From Dastarcus helophoroides (Eukaryota > Arthropoda > Insecta > Coleoptera > Bothrideridae), in the NCBI GenBank assembly GCA_028583605.1, contig CM053329.1, positions 9,176,001 to 9,240,000 of the forward strand: 64,000 bases of DNA. Direction: 5' to 3'. How positions within the stretch are numbered: position 1 is the stretch's first letter; the number at the start of each line of letters is the position of its first letter. Position numbers and translations under genes: made by a program. Below the pieces are notes generated by a model. It had not been told where the DNA came from. It worked only from the letters and a program-made list of their open reading frames with translations, and did no database searches. This document shows, in pieces, positions 11,901 through 26,200 of the stretch.

Positions 11901-14900
11901 AGACAGATTATTGCCCAGTGAACAGATAGAAATGAAAAAAAGGCTGAAATGCAATACAATCCAAATATCGAAAAAAAATATAGAAATTGACAATTGACAA
12001 AGATATCAAATTTAAGTAGGTACTACGAAAAAATCAAAATTTTAAATTTAATTTAACGTCAAATTTTCATAACATTTTGAATATAAAGTAAAAATATCGC
12101 TAAAATAACAATATTTTGATTATAAAGTCAAATTTTTAGAGTTCCAGGAAGAATTTAAATTTAAGATCGAAATTTTAGGACAGATTTAAAAATTGGGGGC
12201 CCTGAAAAGTTTCTTTCACAAGGACCTATTGCTTTCTAGCTACGTCACTGCGTTTATTATTCATGGTGGACTCTTATTGGTCGGAAACATGTTTGTTAAT
12301 TAAGTCACTGCGTTTAATAAAACTTTTTTTATTTCTGGGAGCATCACGAACAAATAACGAATTGCAGTCTCTCTATATTTCAACAACAAAGAATTGTAAT
12401 AACTAATTATTCCAGTAAAACAATATACATCTTTATGAAACTGGCTTCTTTGTTATTTTGTCAGCATATTTACATTTCAGTCGGCATTTTTTGTCATCCG
12501 GCGCCGTCAATGTTATGTTTATTACTGTAGGTTTTATGAAGATAAAAGAGGTCCATTTGTTCACTGAACAACGGTTTAACAAAAACTAGAAGCACTGTGA
12601 ATATTATAATGACGCAAATTAAGTTAAGTGAGAATTTAGCTATTTAAATTGGCCGCTTTGTAAAAAACCAGAAAAGCGAACAATATAGTTACACAAAAGG
12701 TGACATAACATCCAAATAAGCTCCTCTCAAATAAAAAATATAACAACTGAGCTGTGCCCTGAGAAATAATAAAATTTTCATATTTTACACCCACCCTGCA
12801 TCATGAATGTTGCAGCACTTGGCTGAAATTTTTATTAAGAAATATCACAAAATTTACCTCTCTGAAAGCTACCTTTTAAGTTTTTCATCTCGACGCTTTC
12901 GTATTAAAAAGAGAGTTGTTGCGATAAAAAATTCTGCGATCAGTGGCGCCGCACTGAGTACACCTTGACAGGAAAGTGCTTAAAAACTGCTTTATAGAAT
13001 TTAGAAAAATGCTTCTTTCAAATTTGTCTTGTATTGTTGACTTAAGCTATTTCGTTTGAATTTTTTAATGAAAGTAAACATGTTAAATTGAAATTGCAAT
13101 TAGGATAAAAATTGCAAATGAAAGTTTTAGAAAAGAAACATTGAAATTTATAACAAAACCTCAATATTTGACAGATACTTATCCTTTGTAATATTAATAT
13201 CTTATTTTATATATTAGGTAGTCAAATGCAAATAAAATGCAACTTAGACTGTAATATGCAGTTCTCTAAAAGAGTGTGGTGGATCATAGGTAACCGAACT
13301 ATCAATAACACTGGTCAACAATGACTTTGTTACACGAACTCTGGTAGGTAATTGTGTTTTGGACTACCTACCCCCATCATGAAACAGTACTTTTTTTCCA
13401 TCACCCCCAGTTTTCAAAGTAAAATTTATTTTTGGAAATGTAGTCTTCCCAAATACCCTTTGTTTTTATTTAAGTCCTTATATTATTTACATCTTAAGAA
13501 ATTTTACCGGAAATAAAACACAATATCATGATCATATTAATTCTTCATTTAAAGTTTTTTTATCATTAAAATTTGGCTACTTTTTATTTGAATGGGACGC
13601 CAGGGATCGAAAAAATCACAATTAGGGAAAAGATAGTTCTGCACGTAGATTTTTAATTTGTAAATGGAAAACTGGTATATTTATACCACCACTTCATATC
13701 AAATTAAGCTTACCAAAAATTTCTAGAGGTAAAATGAATTTTTATATTTTAAAGAGAAGTTCCCCAGAATGAATGAAGTAGTAGTAGTAGTAGAACCTCA
13801 AGTTAAGAAAATTAATAAAAGACTCATTGTTTAAAGAAAAATTAAATGTTGTGAAAAAATCGGCATGAAAATGCTTCAAAAATTTAATTGGAAATTTTTT
13901 TTCTTTACCATAAGACTGACATCTAAAGATATTTGGTTAACAAACCTTTATTGGAGTATAAAACTTTGGGTTATGATATGGGGAACAAGATTTATTTTTT
14001 AGACACATATCTTGACCTTATTCCTACGAACTAGGGGCTCTAAGTGATAAGAACTGATAAAGGTTTCATGTAGACATTCCAATAATGGAAAACTGTATCG
14101 TATCATGGCAGATTAAACTCACGAGTGTTGCCTGAATACTACTGCTTGATTAGGGGGACCATTTAAAAGCTAAATAATCTAGAAAAACAAAGATTATAAG
14201 TTCTAATGTACATCTTTCATGTTATATTGTCGTGGGTGATGAAAATTTCAAAACTGCTTATTTTAGATGACAACAACTGACACTATTAAAAAATTCAAAA
14301 GAAATTCATGTGACATGACAAAACTTCAATTTTGTTAACCAGCGTCATTGGCCCATAAACGCTTAGTAGCGGTCGCTCTCTAGGAAAGACCAGAAGACTC
14401 GCTTCAAATGCACAGACGCAAAGACAAATATGTTTGAAGATTTATCAAATTCAAAGTTTGGAAACCAAAAACCTCCTTCGATCTTATTAGATCTCGACAG
14501 TTTGGTTTACTTGCCGAAATATTTGTCTGATTCCAAGTTGGTTATGCTGACGAAATGAAATAAAATCGAAACTGGTCTTTGGTTTCCAAACTTTGAATCT
14601 TTAAAATGTTCAAGCACATTGGTCTGTGCATTAGATTTAATAGGACTAATTCTATCGCTGTACTATATGTACAAGGGTAAATCAAATATTAACCGGAATT
14701 TCTATCATTGTGGCCATGAGGGCGTCGGGGAGTGTGCACATACTCTTAAGACATGTTAGATGGGAATATCATGTGACTTCCTGCGTTCAACCTAATTCCA
14801 GTTCTCGCCATTCGTCCGCTGTAACTACGATGAGTGAGCAAGAGATTCATCCGCACGTTGCGCAGAGCATTATTATTAAATTTATTGCCGTTAAAAGTGT

Positions 14901-17900
14901 AAAACCCGCCAAAATTCTTCGTAGACTAGAAGCACAAGTTCGGGGATAGTTGTTTCAAGAAAACTCAAGGGTATGAATGGCACAAAACATTTTTAAAAGG
15001 ATGAGCTCAAGTTGAAAATGAAGCCCATGCCCGTGGTCATCGGACCAGTGTGACTGCGGACAAGATTAATAGTGATCGCCGTTTAACTTTTGGTGAAATT
15101 GCAGCTCAAATAGGGATAAGCTTTGGGAGTGCTCAATCCATCATTACAGATAAACTGGGTTTTCTAAAAATGTGTACCAGGTAAGGTACCTCGTCTTTTG
15201 ACTGAAGAACAGAAACAACAACGCCTAGAGATTTGTCAGCGCCATCTTAGATGTTTTCAATGTGAAGGCGATGGTTTTTTGCAACGTATTGTTACGTGTG
15301 ATGAGACTTGGGTCCACGATTACACCCCTGAATCAAACAACCAAGCATTGAGTGGTAAAGAAAGGGGGAAGGGGCATCCGTCGAGCCAAAAACCCACATC
15401 TCAGCTGTAAAGGTTCTTGCGACAGTGTTTTGGGATTTTAAAGGAGTTGTGCATGTCGATTTTCTGCATGAATGTCGTATGGTTATGCTAAGTACTACTA
15501 CCAGCTATTGAATGAAGCAAAACTTAGATATCGACTCGAATTTTCAGTCAAAAATGCGATTTTGCTTCACGACAACGTCCGCCCCCACTCAGCCAATTTG
15601 ACACAACCAAAATTAGAGGAAATACATTGGGCAATATTAGAACACCCTCCATATAGTCCAGGTTTATCGCCATGCGATTATCATATGTGTGGGCCACTGA
15701 AAGAAGCTCTAGTAGGTGAGCGATTCCATGATGATGCTGCTTTTTAGACATTTGTGTGCCATCGTCTGCAAACACACCTCCCTTCTTTTTATGATCATGG
15801 CATTAAAAAACTCCCAATCCTTTGGGAAATATGAATATCAAAATCAGGAGATTATGTAAGAAAAATAGTTAGTAACTTTCATATATGTATCTTATATCAA
15901 TAAATGTTAAATAACAAATTCCTGTTCATATTTAATTACCGACGTATATCGAATTTTCAAACATCGTGCATAAATTGAATAATGTATCGATAATTTTAAT
16001 TCCAAAGAAGGTTTCACCCCTTTACCACATCGGCAATTAAATAAATAATTACGCGATACGTACTTCGCCAGCAGAACTGGCATTTTCAAGCGCACTAATC
16101 TTAAACGATTAGCAAAAGATGCATCGACGTCATCTGCATTGAGATTCAAATCGATACTGGCGGTCTTTTGCTTTCTTTCCTATTTCTAATTGTTTAACAC
16201 ATCTGGTGCATGCAATTTTGACCTGCCACAAATAGCCTTCAACAAACTGGAGGCCGCCAATGGTCCTTTATCTCCGTTAAAGGTAACTGGCCTCTGATTG
16301 ATACAAATTGTTTCATATGCATCAAGTTCTCTGCTATTTAGATAGTAGCAATCTTTCTTTTTTTTTTTTTTAATTATGTGGTTAACCACATAATTAAAAA
16401 TTTAAAAAAGAAAGATTGCTACTATCTAAAAGCAGACAAAGGCAATAAGATTGTTGTATTGGATAAACCTGATTATAACAATAGAGTACACAATTTAATT
16501 GAAAGTGGACCATATGAGAGAATAGCAAAGAATCCATTACCAAAAATGATTAAAGAATTCAAAGATGCTATAAAGAAATGCAACAATCTTATTACCAACC
16601 CAATAAAATACAAAATTAACTCGAGTAATCCATCGATCCCCAGATTGTATTGTTTACCAAAAATTCATAAGCCGGAAAATTCAATGAGACCAATTGTTTC
16701 AGGTGTAACCGCACCCACTTACCAATTAACAAAATGGCTTAGCAATGAATTCGTAAAACTTCAGAACAATAATGCATCATTTTCAATTAAAAACACTACT
16801 GAATTTATAAATAAAATTAAAGATTTGACCTTGTCACCCACAGAAATTCTGGTATCTTTTGATGTAACTTCACTTTTTCCCAGCGTACCAATAGCCGAAA
16901 CTTTAAATTATTTAGAAGAACTCTTGACATTCAATCAAATAGATAAAGAAGTAATTTCAGAATATTTAAATCTAACTTCATTATGCATGAAACAGAACGT
17001 CTTCCAGTTTGACAATAGATTTTATAAACAAACAAATGGTACCACCATGGGAAATCCATTAAGTCCGATTCTAGCAAATCTTTTCATGGACAATTTTGAA
17101 AAAGAAATCAAAAACGAAATAATAAACCTTCCTCGAATTTGGATACGATACGTAGACAACATTTTTGCAGTTTTTGACACTAGTAAATATGAAGTTCAAG
17201 ATTTCGTTGATAAGTTAAACTCAAAATACAATTCAATTAACTTTACATTTGAAAAAGAAATCAATGGATTACTCCCGTTTTTAGATATCTTGGTTATTAG
17301 AAATAAAAATAATTTAGAATTCGATATATACAGAAAAGAAACCAATACAAATCGCTTTATTACAGCTGCTTCTAATCATTGTCCACAACAGAAATTAGCA
17401 AGTATACGTTTTTTAATCAACAGGCTTTTAAATGTTCCTCTAAGTAAATCCAGATATACAAAAGAATTAGCTTACATTAAAGATGTTGCGATTTTTAATG
17501 GTTTCCCCGTAGAAACAGTAAACAGCATGTTAAGAAAATGTAGATTTAAGAAAATAATTCAGGATTGCTCTAAGCTTGACCAATCTAAAGATAACACTCC
17601 TACAACCGTTGTGAAATTACCATTTTACCCAAATATCACTAATAAAATTAATAAAGTTTTAAAAGAAAACAACGTAAAAGTAGTGTACACAGCCAATAAC
17701 AGTCTCTGCAATAATTTGGGTAATGCTAAAGATAAATTGGACAAGCTTGAGAATTCCGGAATTTACGAAATAAGCTGTAACAATTGTAATTTATCATATG
17801 TTGGACAGACCAAGAGATCCATTAAAACCAGATTTAAAGAACATATCGCTCATTTTAGATACAATAGAGAAGAAAAATCAAGTGTCGCCCTACATATGAT

Positions 17901-20900
17901 AAATACAGGACACAAAATTAACATTGAAAATTTAAAATTGTTAAGATCGGTCACAAATAGCAGAGAACTTGATGCATATGAAACAATTTGTATCAATCAG
18001 AGGCCAGTTACCCTTAACGGAGATAAAGGACCATTGGCGGCCTCCAGTTTATTAAAGGCTATTTGTGGCAGGTCAAAATTGCATGCACCAGATGTGTTAA
18101 ACAATTAGAAATAGGAAAGAAAGCATCTTTTGCTAATCGTTTAAGATTAGTGCGCTTGAAAATGCCAGTTCTGCTGGCGAAATACGTATCGCGTAATTAT
18201 TTATTTAATTGCCGATGTGGTAAAGGGGTGAAACCTTCTTTGGGCTTAATCACAAGCCACAGTGTTTAGTTCAGTGCTTTAGAGATAATTTTAATGTTAA
18301 ACCATCAATGTTAAAAAAAGAACAAATTTCTAAAACGTATTTTTAAATTTTTTTCTCAAAATCATAAGCATTTTCAATAGAATTGTTTTTTTAATTAAAA
18401 ATAAACTTCTGGGCTATTGTTTAATCTTATATTAAACAGATTTTTAAATAATTTGTATCTTTTACTGGTAAGGTGTCAGTCAACCTGACACACTTAATTG
18501 TTTTCCCAAATTCTCAATTGTATTGATTTCTTCATGTAATTGTTTAAAATTTAACAAATTCTCATTAATCAGGTTTATGAAAATTATTGCAAGGCTCAAC
18601 AGAATTAAAGATGAACGGTTAAACCAGCGACCGCAAACCAGTGCATTTCGTTAAATATGCATGTCATATGATTATTACATTAATTACTGAAAACTTGTTT
18701 AACATCACTACATTATGGTTCTTAGGTTTTACTTTTAATAAAACTAGTATTAATCGAATCGTCGTATCAATTACTCGAACCCTAAACAGCTATTATTATA
18801 TCGATACCCCTACTCTTGATTAGCTGCCAAACAATTTGTATTAAAATTCATTTTTTTGATTTAAAAACACAAAATTTTGCGGAACAATAAAAGTTACAGG
18901 GTTAAACACAGTCGTAATTTATGCGAATATTATTAGAATAATTTCAGTGAGTCAAAATTTACAATCCACTGTTTCTCAAAAATGTAAGTGCAAAAAATAT
19001 TCTTCATTACATTGAACCTAATGACTCCATGGTATTTTCGAGGGCCAAATATTTACCACAAATAACTGCAACGAGTCGCCCGTGTTAGTCTCTTTAAAAA
19101 AATTGTCTCATATCTCGCCCGGTTTTCACTAAAATTAACTGAGCTCTAAACATAAATTACTTACCTTGCAAGCAGGGTCCTCTGCGTGAAGTAATAAGGG
19201 TGGTAATTCAAAAATCCATTATCATTACTTAGACTCTCGATGTTGAAATTTCGCTCGAGCGCCACAGATTTGTAAAATTCGGAAATTACCTTAACAACCA
19301 TTGCGGCGTACCTGGCATCAGCTCTCCACTTTAATCCTTTTGACCACCTCGTTAAAATGTCCGATTCACTGAAACGCAATGGATTTCCAGATAATCCTTT
19401 GTTGAAACCAAATTATTATATTCTAAAAGGTAAGCCGACTAGTGAACTAAATCCTCTTGCTAATTCTCTTAAATTAATTTTAATGCAAAATTGCGGTGCC
19501 TTTTATGACAATATACTATCGGAGTTGGGACTTCAATTTAAACAACATAATTCTAATAAATTACAAAGCAAGTATCCATCTAAAACTTTGTTGATGTTTA
19601 GAAAAACTAATTTAATTTTGACTCCCCCTTTCAGTTTTTATAAGGCATCCCTGCTTTAAGCTGATCAGAGATAAAACAAATAATGCTGCTGTTTGTTATT
19701 GTGCTAAGTTTCTTTGAAAAGACCCTGCCACACAGGATAAAGCCTTATCCCTTGTAGTCCTATTTTAGCCAGATAAATTGACACAAGTAACGCCCAAATC
19801 GATGTGACCAGACGTAGATTCAAGATAAACAGTAAAAAGCAAATAATGGGTGTTTATAGCTTTGTGCTTGTCATATTATTTTTCCATTAATTACATGGAG
19901 AGCTCACCACGCTGATTTATTATCTGAAATTAGCAGAGATATATTGATGTGTTTTATACGATTTAAACCAGAGGGTGCTTTTGAACTTGAATTCTTGATA
20001 TCTTTCCAAAAAGTTTATTGAATAACAACCAGGTTATCTACGATGTAACTAAAGTCACTAGTAGTGAGGTGTTGTATTATGGGTTGCACAGCAACATTCA
20101 TTAAACTCAGATGTCCTCGGCGTGGCATGTGTTTAGGTAAACTTGACAAATAATTTGAACTAAATGTTCTATAATGAAACTGTCGAATGTAAAACAGCTA
20201 AAAATTTTTACAACCATCAACTATCGGTTTCAGCCTTTCTTGGCGTAATTAGTGTGGTATGATCGCTAATATAAACAAGGACAGAGCAAATAAGGATAAC
20301 TTTAGGGAAAAAAGTGTTGACATACCAAGTAGTACCGAAATTGTAAACATGAAACAAAAAAAGTAAGCAGGTATCAAAATTTGGAAGCTCGTAACGTGGA
20401 ACATAAGGGGAATAAATGGAAAAGAACAAGAACTGGTATATGAGTTTAATAAGGTTGATGTGGATCTGCTGACCATAACGGAAACGAAAAAAAATGGGAC
20501 AAGGAGAAATAACATTAGAAGATGGGCACCTATCGGTATATTGAGGAGTATCCAAAGAAAAACGAGCAGCTGCGGAAGTGGGGTGCATAATACATAAAAG
20601 ATACACAAAAGGAGTGAGGAAGTGGAAAGTGCACTCAGAAAGACTCCTGAAAGTAGAAAGGATTATAGATGGTAAAATTGTGACCATTTTAGCTGCATAT
20701 GGGCCAAATGATGATGAGAAAACAGAGGAAAAAGATAAATTCTGGAAATTAATGAACCAAATAACAAAGACAGCCAAAGGAAATATATACGTAGCAGGAG
20801 ATCTTAACAGAAGAGTAGAAAAAGAGGAAATAAATTTTGGAGCAGTAGGAAAACACGGTGAAGATAAAAAGAACTATAACGGGCTAAGATTAATAGAATA

Positions 20901-23216
20901 CTCTAAAATGAATAACCTAATAGTTTTAAACAACTTCTACAAACATAAAGATATCCGCAGATATACGAGGCAAGGTAAAAACAATACAGAAAAGTCCATT
21001 ATTGACTATATTCTTGTGAAAAAGGACAACAGAAAAGTAGTAGAAGATGTCAGAGCAAGACGAGGACCAGAAATAAATACGGATCGCTACATGGTAATTG
21101 CGAAACTAAAAACAACAAACAAGAAAAATGAGAACAATGACACAAATGGAACAAGGCAAACAAATTATGAAACAATAAGGGTACATAAATTAGGGGAAGA
21201 AAAGGTTGAAACAAATTATAAACAACTTACAGAAAATATGTTAACAAACAAAGATGTAAATAACAAAAAAGTGGAAGAACTTTAGGGACACTTTAAAACA
21301 AATATTTTAGACGCAGCAAAACAATCATGTGGTGTATTAAAGATAAATAAGAATAAGAAACAAACCTCATGGAGAAATCAAGAGTTAAATAAGGAAATGA
21401 AAGATAAAAATAAATGGAGAAAATATTTAAAACACAGAACAGAAGAAAATTATGCAAAAGAACAAAGGTTGATAGTGAAAAATAAGGTGAAACAAGAAAA
21501 ACAAAAAAACTGAGATTCGTTCGGCAAAAAATTGGAAGAAAATAGCAAGGGTAACCAAAAACTATTCTATAAAACAATTACGAACATGAGAGGGGGGAAA
21601 ACAGGGAACACCACAACCGTAAAAGACGAAAGAGGAGATATATTAACAGACGATGTTGAAGTAATAAATAGATGGAAAAAACATTTTCAACATTTATTGC
21701 AATATGAAGAAGAAGAAGTAGAAGACACAGATTGCATAATCGAAGAACAAGAAATAAAAGAAGTCTTTAAACTGGAAGATATTGCAGAAGCAATTCAGAC
21801 GCCTAAAAATGGGAAAGCCCCAGGATACGACAAAATAACATCAGAAATGTTAAAATATATGGGAGAAAGTGCAACAGAATTATTATTGAAAGTATGTAAT
21901 AGCGCATGAAGAGAAAAAAAAATACCAGAAGATTGGCAAAGAGGCATATCCATTCATAAAACAGGAGATAGAAGAGAATGCACTAATTACAAGGGAATAA
22001 CAATACTAAGCACAGCTCTGAAAGTATATGAAAAAAATGTTAGAAAAAAATTTAAAATTATATACAGAACCAAACCTAGACGAAGCACAAAGTGGATTTC
22101 GGACAGGAAGATGCGTACATGATTCTATATTCACAATAAAACAGATAATAGAAAAAACTCGACTTAGTAAAACAAATGCATACTTTGCATTAATCGACCT
22201 GAAAAAAGCTTTCGATAGGATTAATGGTAAGAAAATATGGAACATCTTACAAGAAATGGGCATAAATAGAAAACTATTAAAAGGGATAAAAAGTATATAC
22301 AAGAAGAACCTAAATCAAGTAATTAAAGACAATAAAACATCGGAAACATTTGAAACAAAAAATGGGTTAAGACAGGGAGGTGCTCTAAGCCCCGCGCTGT
22401 TCAATATTTTCATGGACCACCTAATTAAAGAAAGTAAACAAAAAACGCAAGAACTGCACGTGGGAATAAGGAAACTACACTCAGTAAAAATTAGACAACG
22501 CGCATTTGCTGATGACTTACTAATAATGACTTATACAGAAAGAGGATTACAGAATAATATAAATACATAAAACAGAATATTAGAAAAAAAACGGAATGAA
22601 AATAAACACCAACAAAAGCAAAGTAATGTTGATAGCAATGAAACAAGAAAAGATTAACATAAAGGAACAAGATAACGATATAGAACAGGTGACACAATTC
22701 AAGTATCTTGGCACAATAATAAACAGTAGTAGAAGCCAAGAAAGAGACATAATGGAGAGAACACAAATAGCCATAAAAACCTACCATCTACTAAAAGATG
22801 GATTTATCAGCAAGAAGGAAATTTCGAAGAAAACAAAAATAACAATATTTCATACAATCTTTAGACCTATACTCACGTACGGAAGCGAAACAGGAATACT
22901 GAAGAGAAAAACGAAAAATAGAATACAAGCCATAGAAATGAAGTACCTATGTAAGAAGAGTCAAAGGAATCACAAGAAGAAATAAAATAAGGAACACGGA
23001 CATAAGAGCAGAACTAGAAACAAGACCAATATTAGAATATGTTGAACAAAGGCAATTGGCATGATGGGGACACTTACAACGAATGGAGGATAGCAGATTA
23101 GTAAAAAGAGTATGGGAGGCAAAGCCAGCCATCCAAAGGGATAGAGGCAGACCGAAAGAAACCTGGGACAACATAATAGGAAAAATATTCAGGAGAAAGA
23201 AACAAACAACAACAGA

Positions 23217-23282
<66 letters not shown>

Positions 23283-26200
23283 CGCTGTAAACATTTACGA
23301 CTTACATCCATGAATCAGCCATATAAGTAATCAAGTGACGTGAATTCAGTCGATTAAATGTTCTGTAGTAAAACAGTCGACTCTGCTACAGTTGAAAATA
23401 TGTACAACCAACAACCGGTTCGGCGTTCTTTATTTTATTACCAGGCATTTAATTAACGACTTTAGTAAATTTTGGAAATAAAGACTCTTTACCATGACGT
23501 ATTACTTAACCTCAGCAATGTAATTCTAAAACTTAAAACCCCTGTCAGCCTCAATATCAGAGGTAGCGGAGTTTCGATTTTTTTGTACAGTGCAGGGTAG
23601 AAATTAAAATATTAACAAATTATATTGCTGTTTAAAATTTTAAAAAAAATCTCATATTTTTAAGGATCTTTATCAAGAGTTAATTTTTTGCTAAATCCCC
23701 CCAAATAAGGGAACAGTTTTATTGCCGAGATTCGAGGCTTGCGCGTTACTCAATATATTAGTGACGAATTCGTCCGCGCAATTGTGCGATTATAAATTTT
23801 TTGTCGAGGTTTCGACTTTTAAAATTAAAAATTTATTTTAAAAAATCTAAGCTCGAAATTCTGAAATATAAACCAACATTTTTAAAAATAGAAAATCAAA
23901 ACCCCAATTGTAAGCCAAAGCAATCAAAAGAAAGTGAAAAAATTCAAGTTTTGAATAGAACCTTTAAATTTACAAAATAAAACTCTTTCAAAATTTCGAA
24001 CTAAAATTTACAACATTTGAATAAATAACGGATTCGATTTTAACTTCAGAAATAAAAAAAGTCAAAGATTCTGAAAAAATTCGAAATTTGCCATATAAAA
24101 ATGAAAAATGACAAAATTTCAATAAAATGGTTAACGTATTCCGTTTAAGTCCCAAATTTTGAAAGGAGATCGAAAGCTATCATGTCTCTGGAGATGATAG
24201 CTTGGCTATCGAGACGCGTTAAAGCAAACTGTGTTGTGTTTTTTAATCTTTCTTGGTTTCACGGGACAGGAATTTTATCTGCAAATTAGAAATTTTGAAT
24301 AGGGTGTAAAAATTTCGAAATCTACTACTAATGAAAACTTTTTGAAAATTTCGACTTTTTTTTAGAAATTTTGAAATTTTCGGCAAATTTTGGAAAGCAT
24401 TTCTAATTTTGTTTTTAGAATAATTTGAATTTTCTCATGATTTTGAATTCAAAGTTACTTGAAATTTTACCTATCAAAGGAAGGAGGTCAAATTGTTCAA
24501 AGAAAATGTAAAAATTCTTCCACGGCTCTAAAGCTTGAATCAAAATGAAAACTTTGAAGGAGCAATTAAAATTGAAACATTATCTATTCGTGTTTGGATT
24601 TAAACTCAAAAATTCGAGAATATGTTTTTTATAATAAGTTTCGAGTTTTAATTTGAAACAAAGAAACTTTTCTTTTAGTAATTTATTTTTAATTTGCAGC
24701 AAATACATTTTTTTAGTCGTTCAACTAGTAGTGGAGATGGAGTGATGAAATAAAAGACCTTTTTTTAGACATTTGTTTTTGTTTTGAGGTAATTACTTTT
24801 TTTAGTCATTTAACCTGCATAAGAGATTGATCAGAGTAGTAACCCTTTTTTAATTGTTCATTAAGGCCCCACCAGTGAGTTTCACAGTATCTCGCCAGTG
24901 CCAGTTATTACAATTAAAAATTGAGTCAGATAAGTTCAAATTATATTCGCAACTTATCATCAAAGCAATAAGGGTTTCGGCTTGCACAAAGGGTTAATTA
25001 ATACGCCTTTACTTACTCGTTAGCAATGGATATATTTCTCAAGTTCGGAAACTTCTTCCGAAATGTATGCAACAATTCCACTGTGCCATTAACTACACCC
25101 TCGCTCCTGCCATCGCCTTTGCGATGGAAAGAAATGAATTTTAAAGGGCAAACCGCTTGGCCCAAATTGTTGCAAGTTTCGACGATTCCCCAGCACAATG
25201 GATGTCGTTTATCTCTGAACAGACCAGCAGGCCCACCCAATCGGGCTGGTGTTGTGATATTGCCTTTAGAGGCGAAAGCGTCGGCCAACCCCTTCGCGCT
25301 TCCCTTCACATATTGTAAATATTCTGCGGAAAAGTACTTCGTAAATTCACAATGCGGTCAGGGATTGCGGAAACAAATAGCTTACCAGGTAGAGTGAAAT
25401 TCAGGAGGTTGTAATTTTTCAAGTCTGGCTCGTTCCAAGTCTCGTATCTCCAAGAGGAAACTTCTTTCACGCCATACCTTTCTGTAAGATGTATTGACAA
25501 ATACAAATGAAGTTAACAAGGAAACATTCAATCGTGGGGAGAGAAAATCTACTTACCTAGATATCTCGAAATAATTTTTTTGATCAAATTATACCAGAAA
25601 TTATACGTCTTTAGCTGATTAGGATTATTTGATTTTGCTGTGGGCCATCCCATGAACTCAAAATGGGGTTTTAAATTATGATTGCGTAAATAATCAAAAA
25701 ATTCGTCCATATACTTAAAATCGTATTCTTCATTATCGGCTCTAAAAAATGGATTTTTCTTAATTCACTCATAATATGGCCAACACTTTTTACACACATA
25801 AGTAAAAAAATACGCAGCAGAATGTTATCATCTTTTAGACGAATTTCTCGATCAGTGGCATAGCTATAAGGGGGCGATAGTGTGCAGTGCAAAAGAGCGC
25901 TCCTGAGTAAGGGACCCTTTCACAGTTTTTTCATTAGATTCGGATTAGACAGAAACATACAATTTCGTAACTCAGGTCAAACTTTCAAGAAATCTCAATA
26001 GCAATAAAAAAATTATCTCCAAGTTACAACTATAGCAGTCGATATATCAAGATTAGAGCCTTTAAAACAAAATCAAAATGTCTCAAAATATTGAGTTGAA
26101 AGTCAAGTTGAATAAAAATCATATTAGAAATCGAAATATTTAGAAAAAATTACAAATTAAAACATAAACATGAAAGTTCGGGAAAAAAATTTGAAATTCA

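Larger units (their letters stand above)
16002..18243 (+). mobile_element. Penelope-like element (RT + GIY-YIG) with inverted 5' segment
   Basis: The element runs between two inverted copies of the same terminus, ending GAAACCTTCTTTGG on the plus strand (18243) and starting with its complement (16002) on the left. A third copy of that terminus stands alone near 39535-39577, which independently defines the end. The left 370 bp is an inverted copy of the 3' part, including the last coding codons. It is joined to the main body at the perfect palindrome GTGGTTAACCAC near 16378. Inverted, rearranged terminal copies are typical of Penelope-like elements. The main ORF is open, so the insertion may be young, although its N-terminus is missing. 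Confidence 0.85.
20360..23279 (+). mobile_element. RTE-like non-LTR retrotransposon, dead
   Basis: One long polyprotein (endonuclease then reverse transcriptase) is interrupted by frameshifts and stops. It ends directly in a long (TA)n run. A plausible target duplication brackets it: GATCGCTaatATAAAC near 20262 and GATCGCTgtAAAC at 23280. The protein resembles the endonuclease/reverse transcriptases often labelled craniofacial-development-protein-2-like. I place it near RTE by the short design and microsatellite end, but the clade is not certain. It sits in the 5.6-kb IDUA intron, antisense. Confidence 0.75.

Noticed and set aside
19357..19659. 100-codon plus-strand frame
   Set aside because: It begins antisense to IDUA exon F and continues into intron; no family resemblance.
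20217..20777. 186-codon minus-strand frame rich in F, S and I
   Set aside because: Antisense of the LINE endonuclease, whose own strand has clear motifs.
22947..23313. Frames containing long Ile-Tyr repeats
   Set aside because: Translation of the (TA)n microsatellite.
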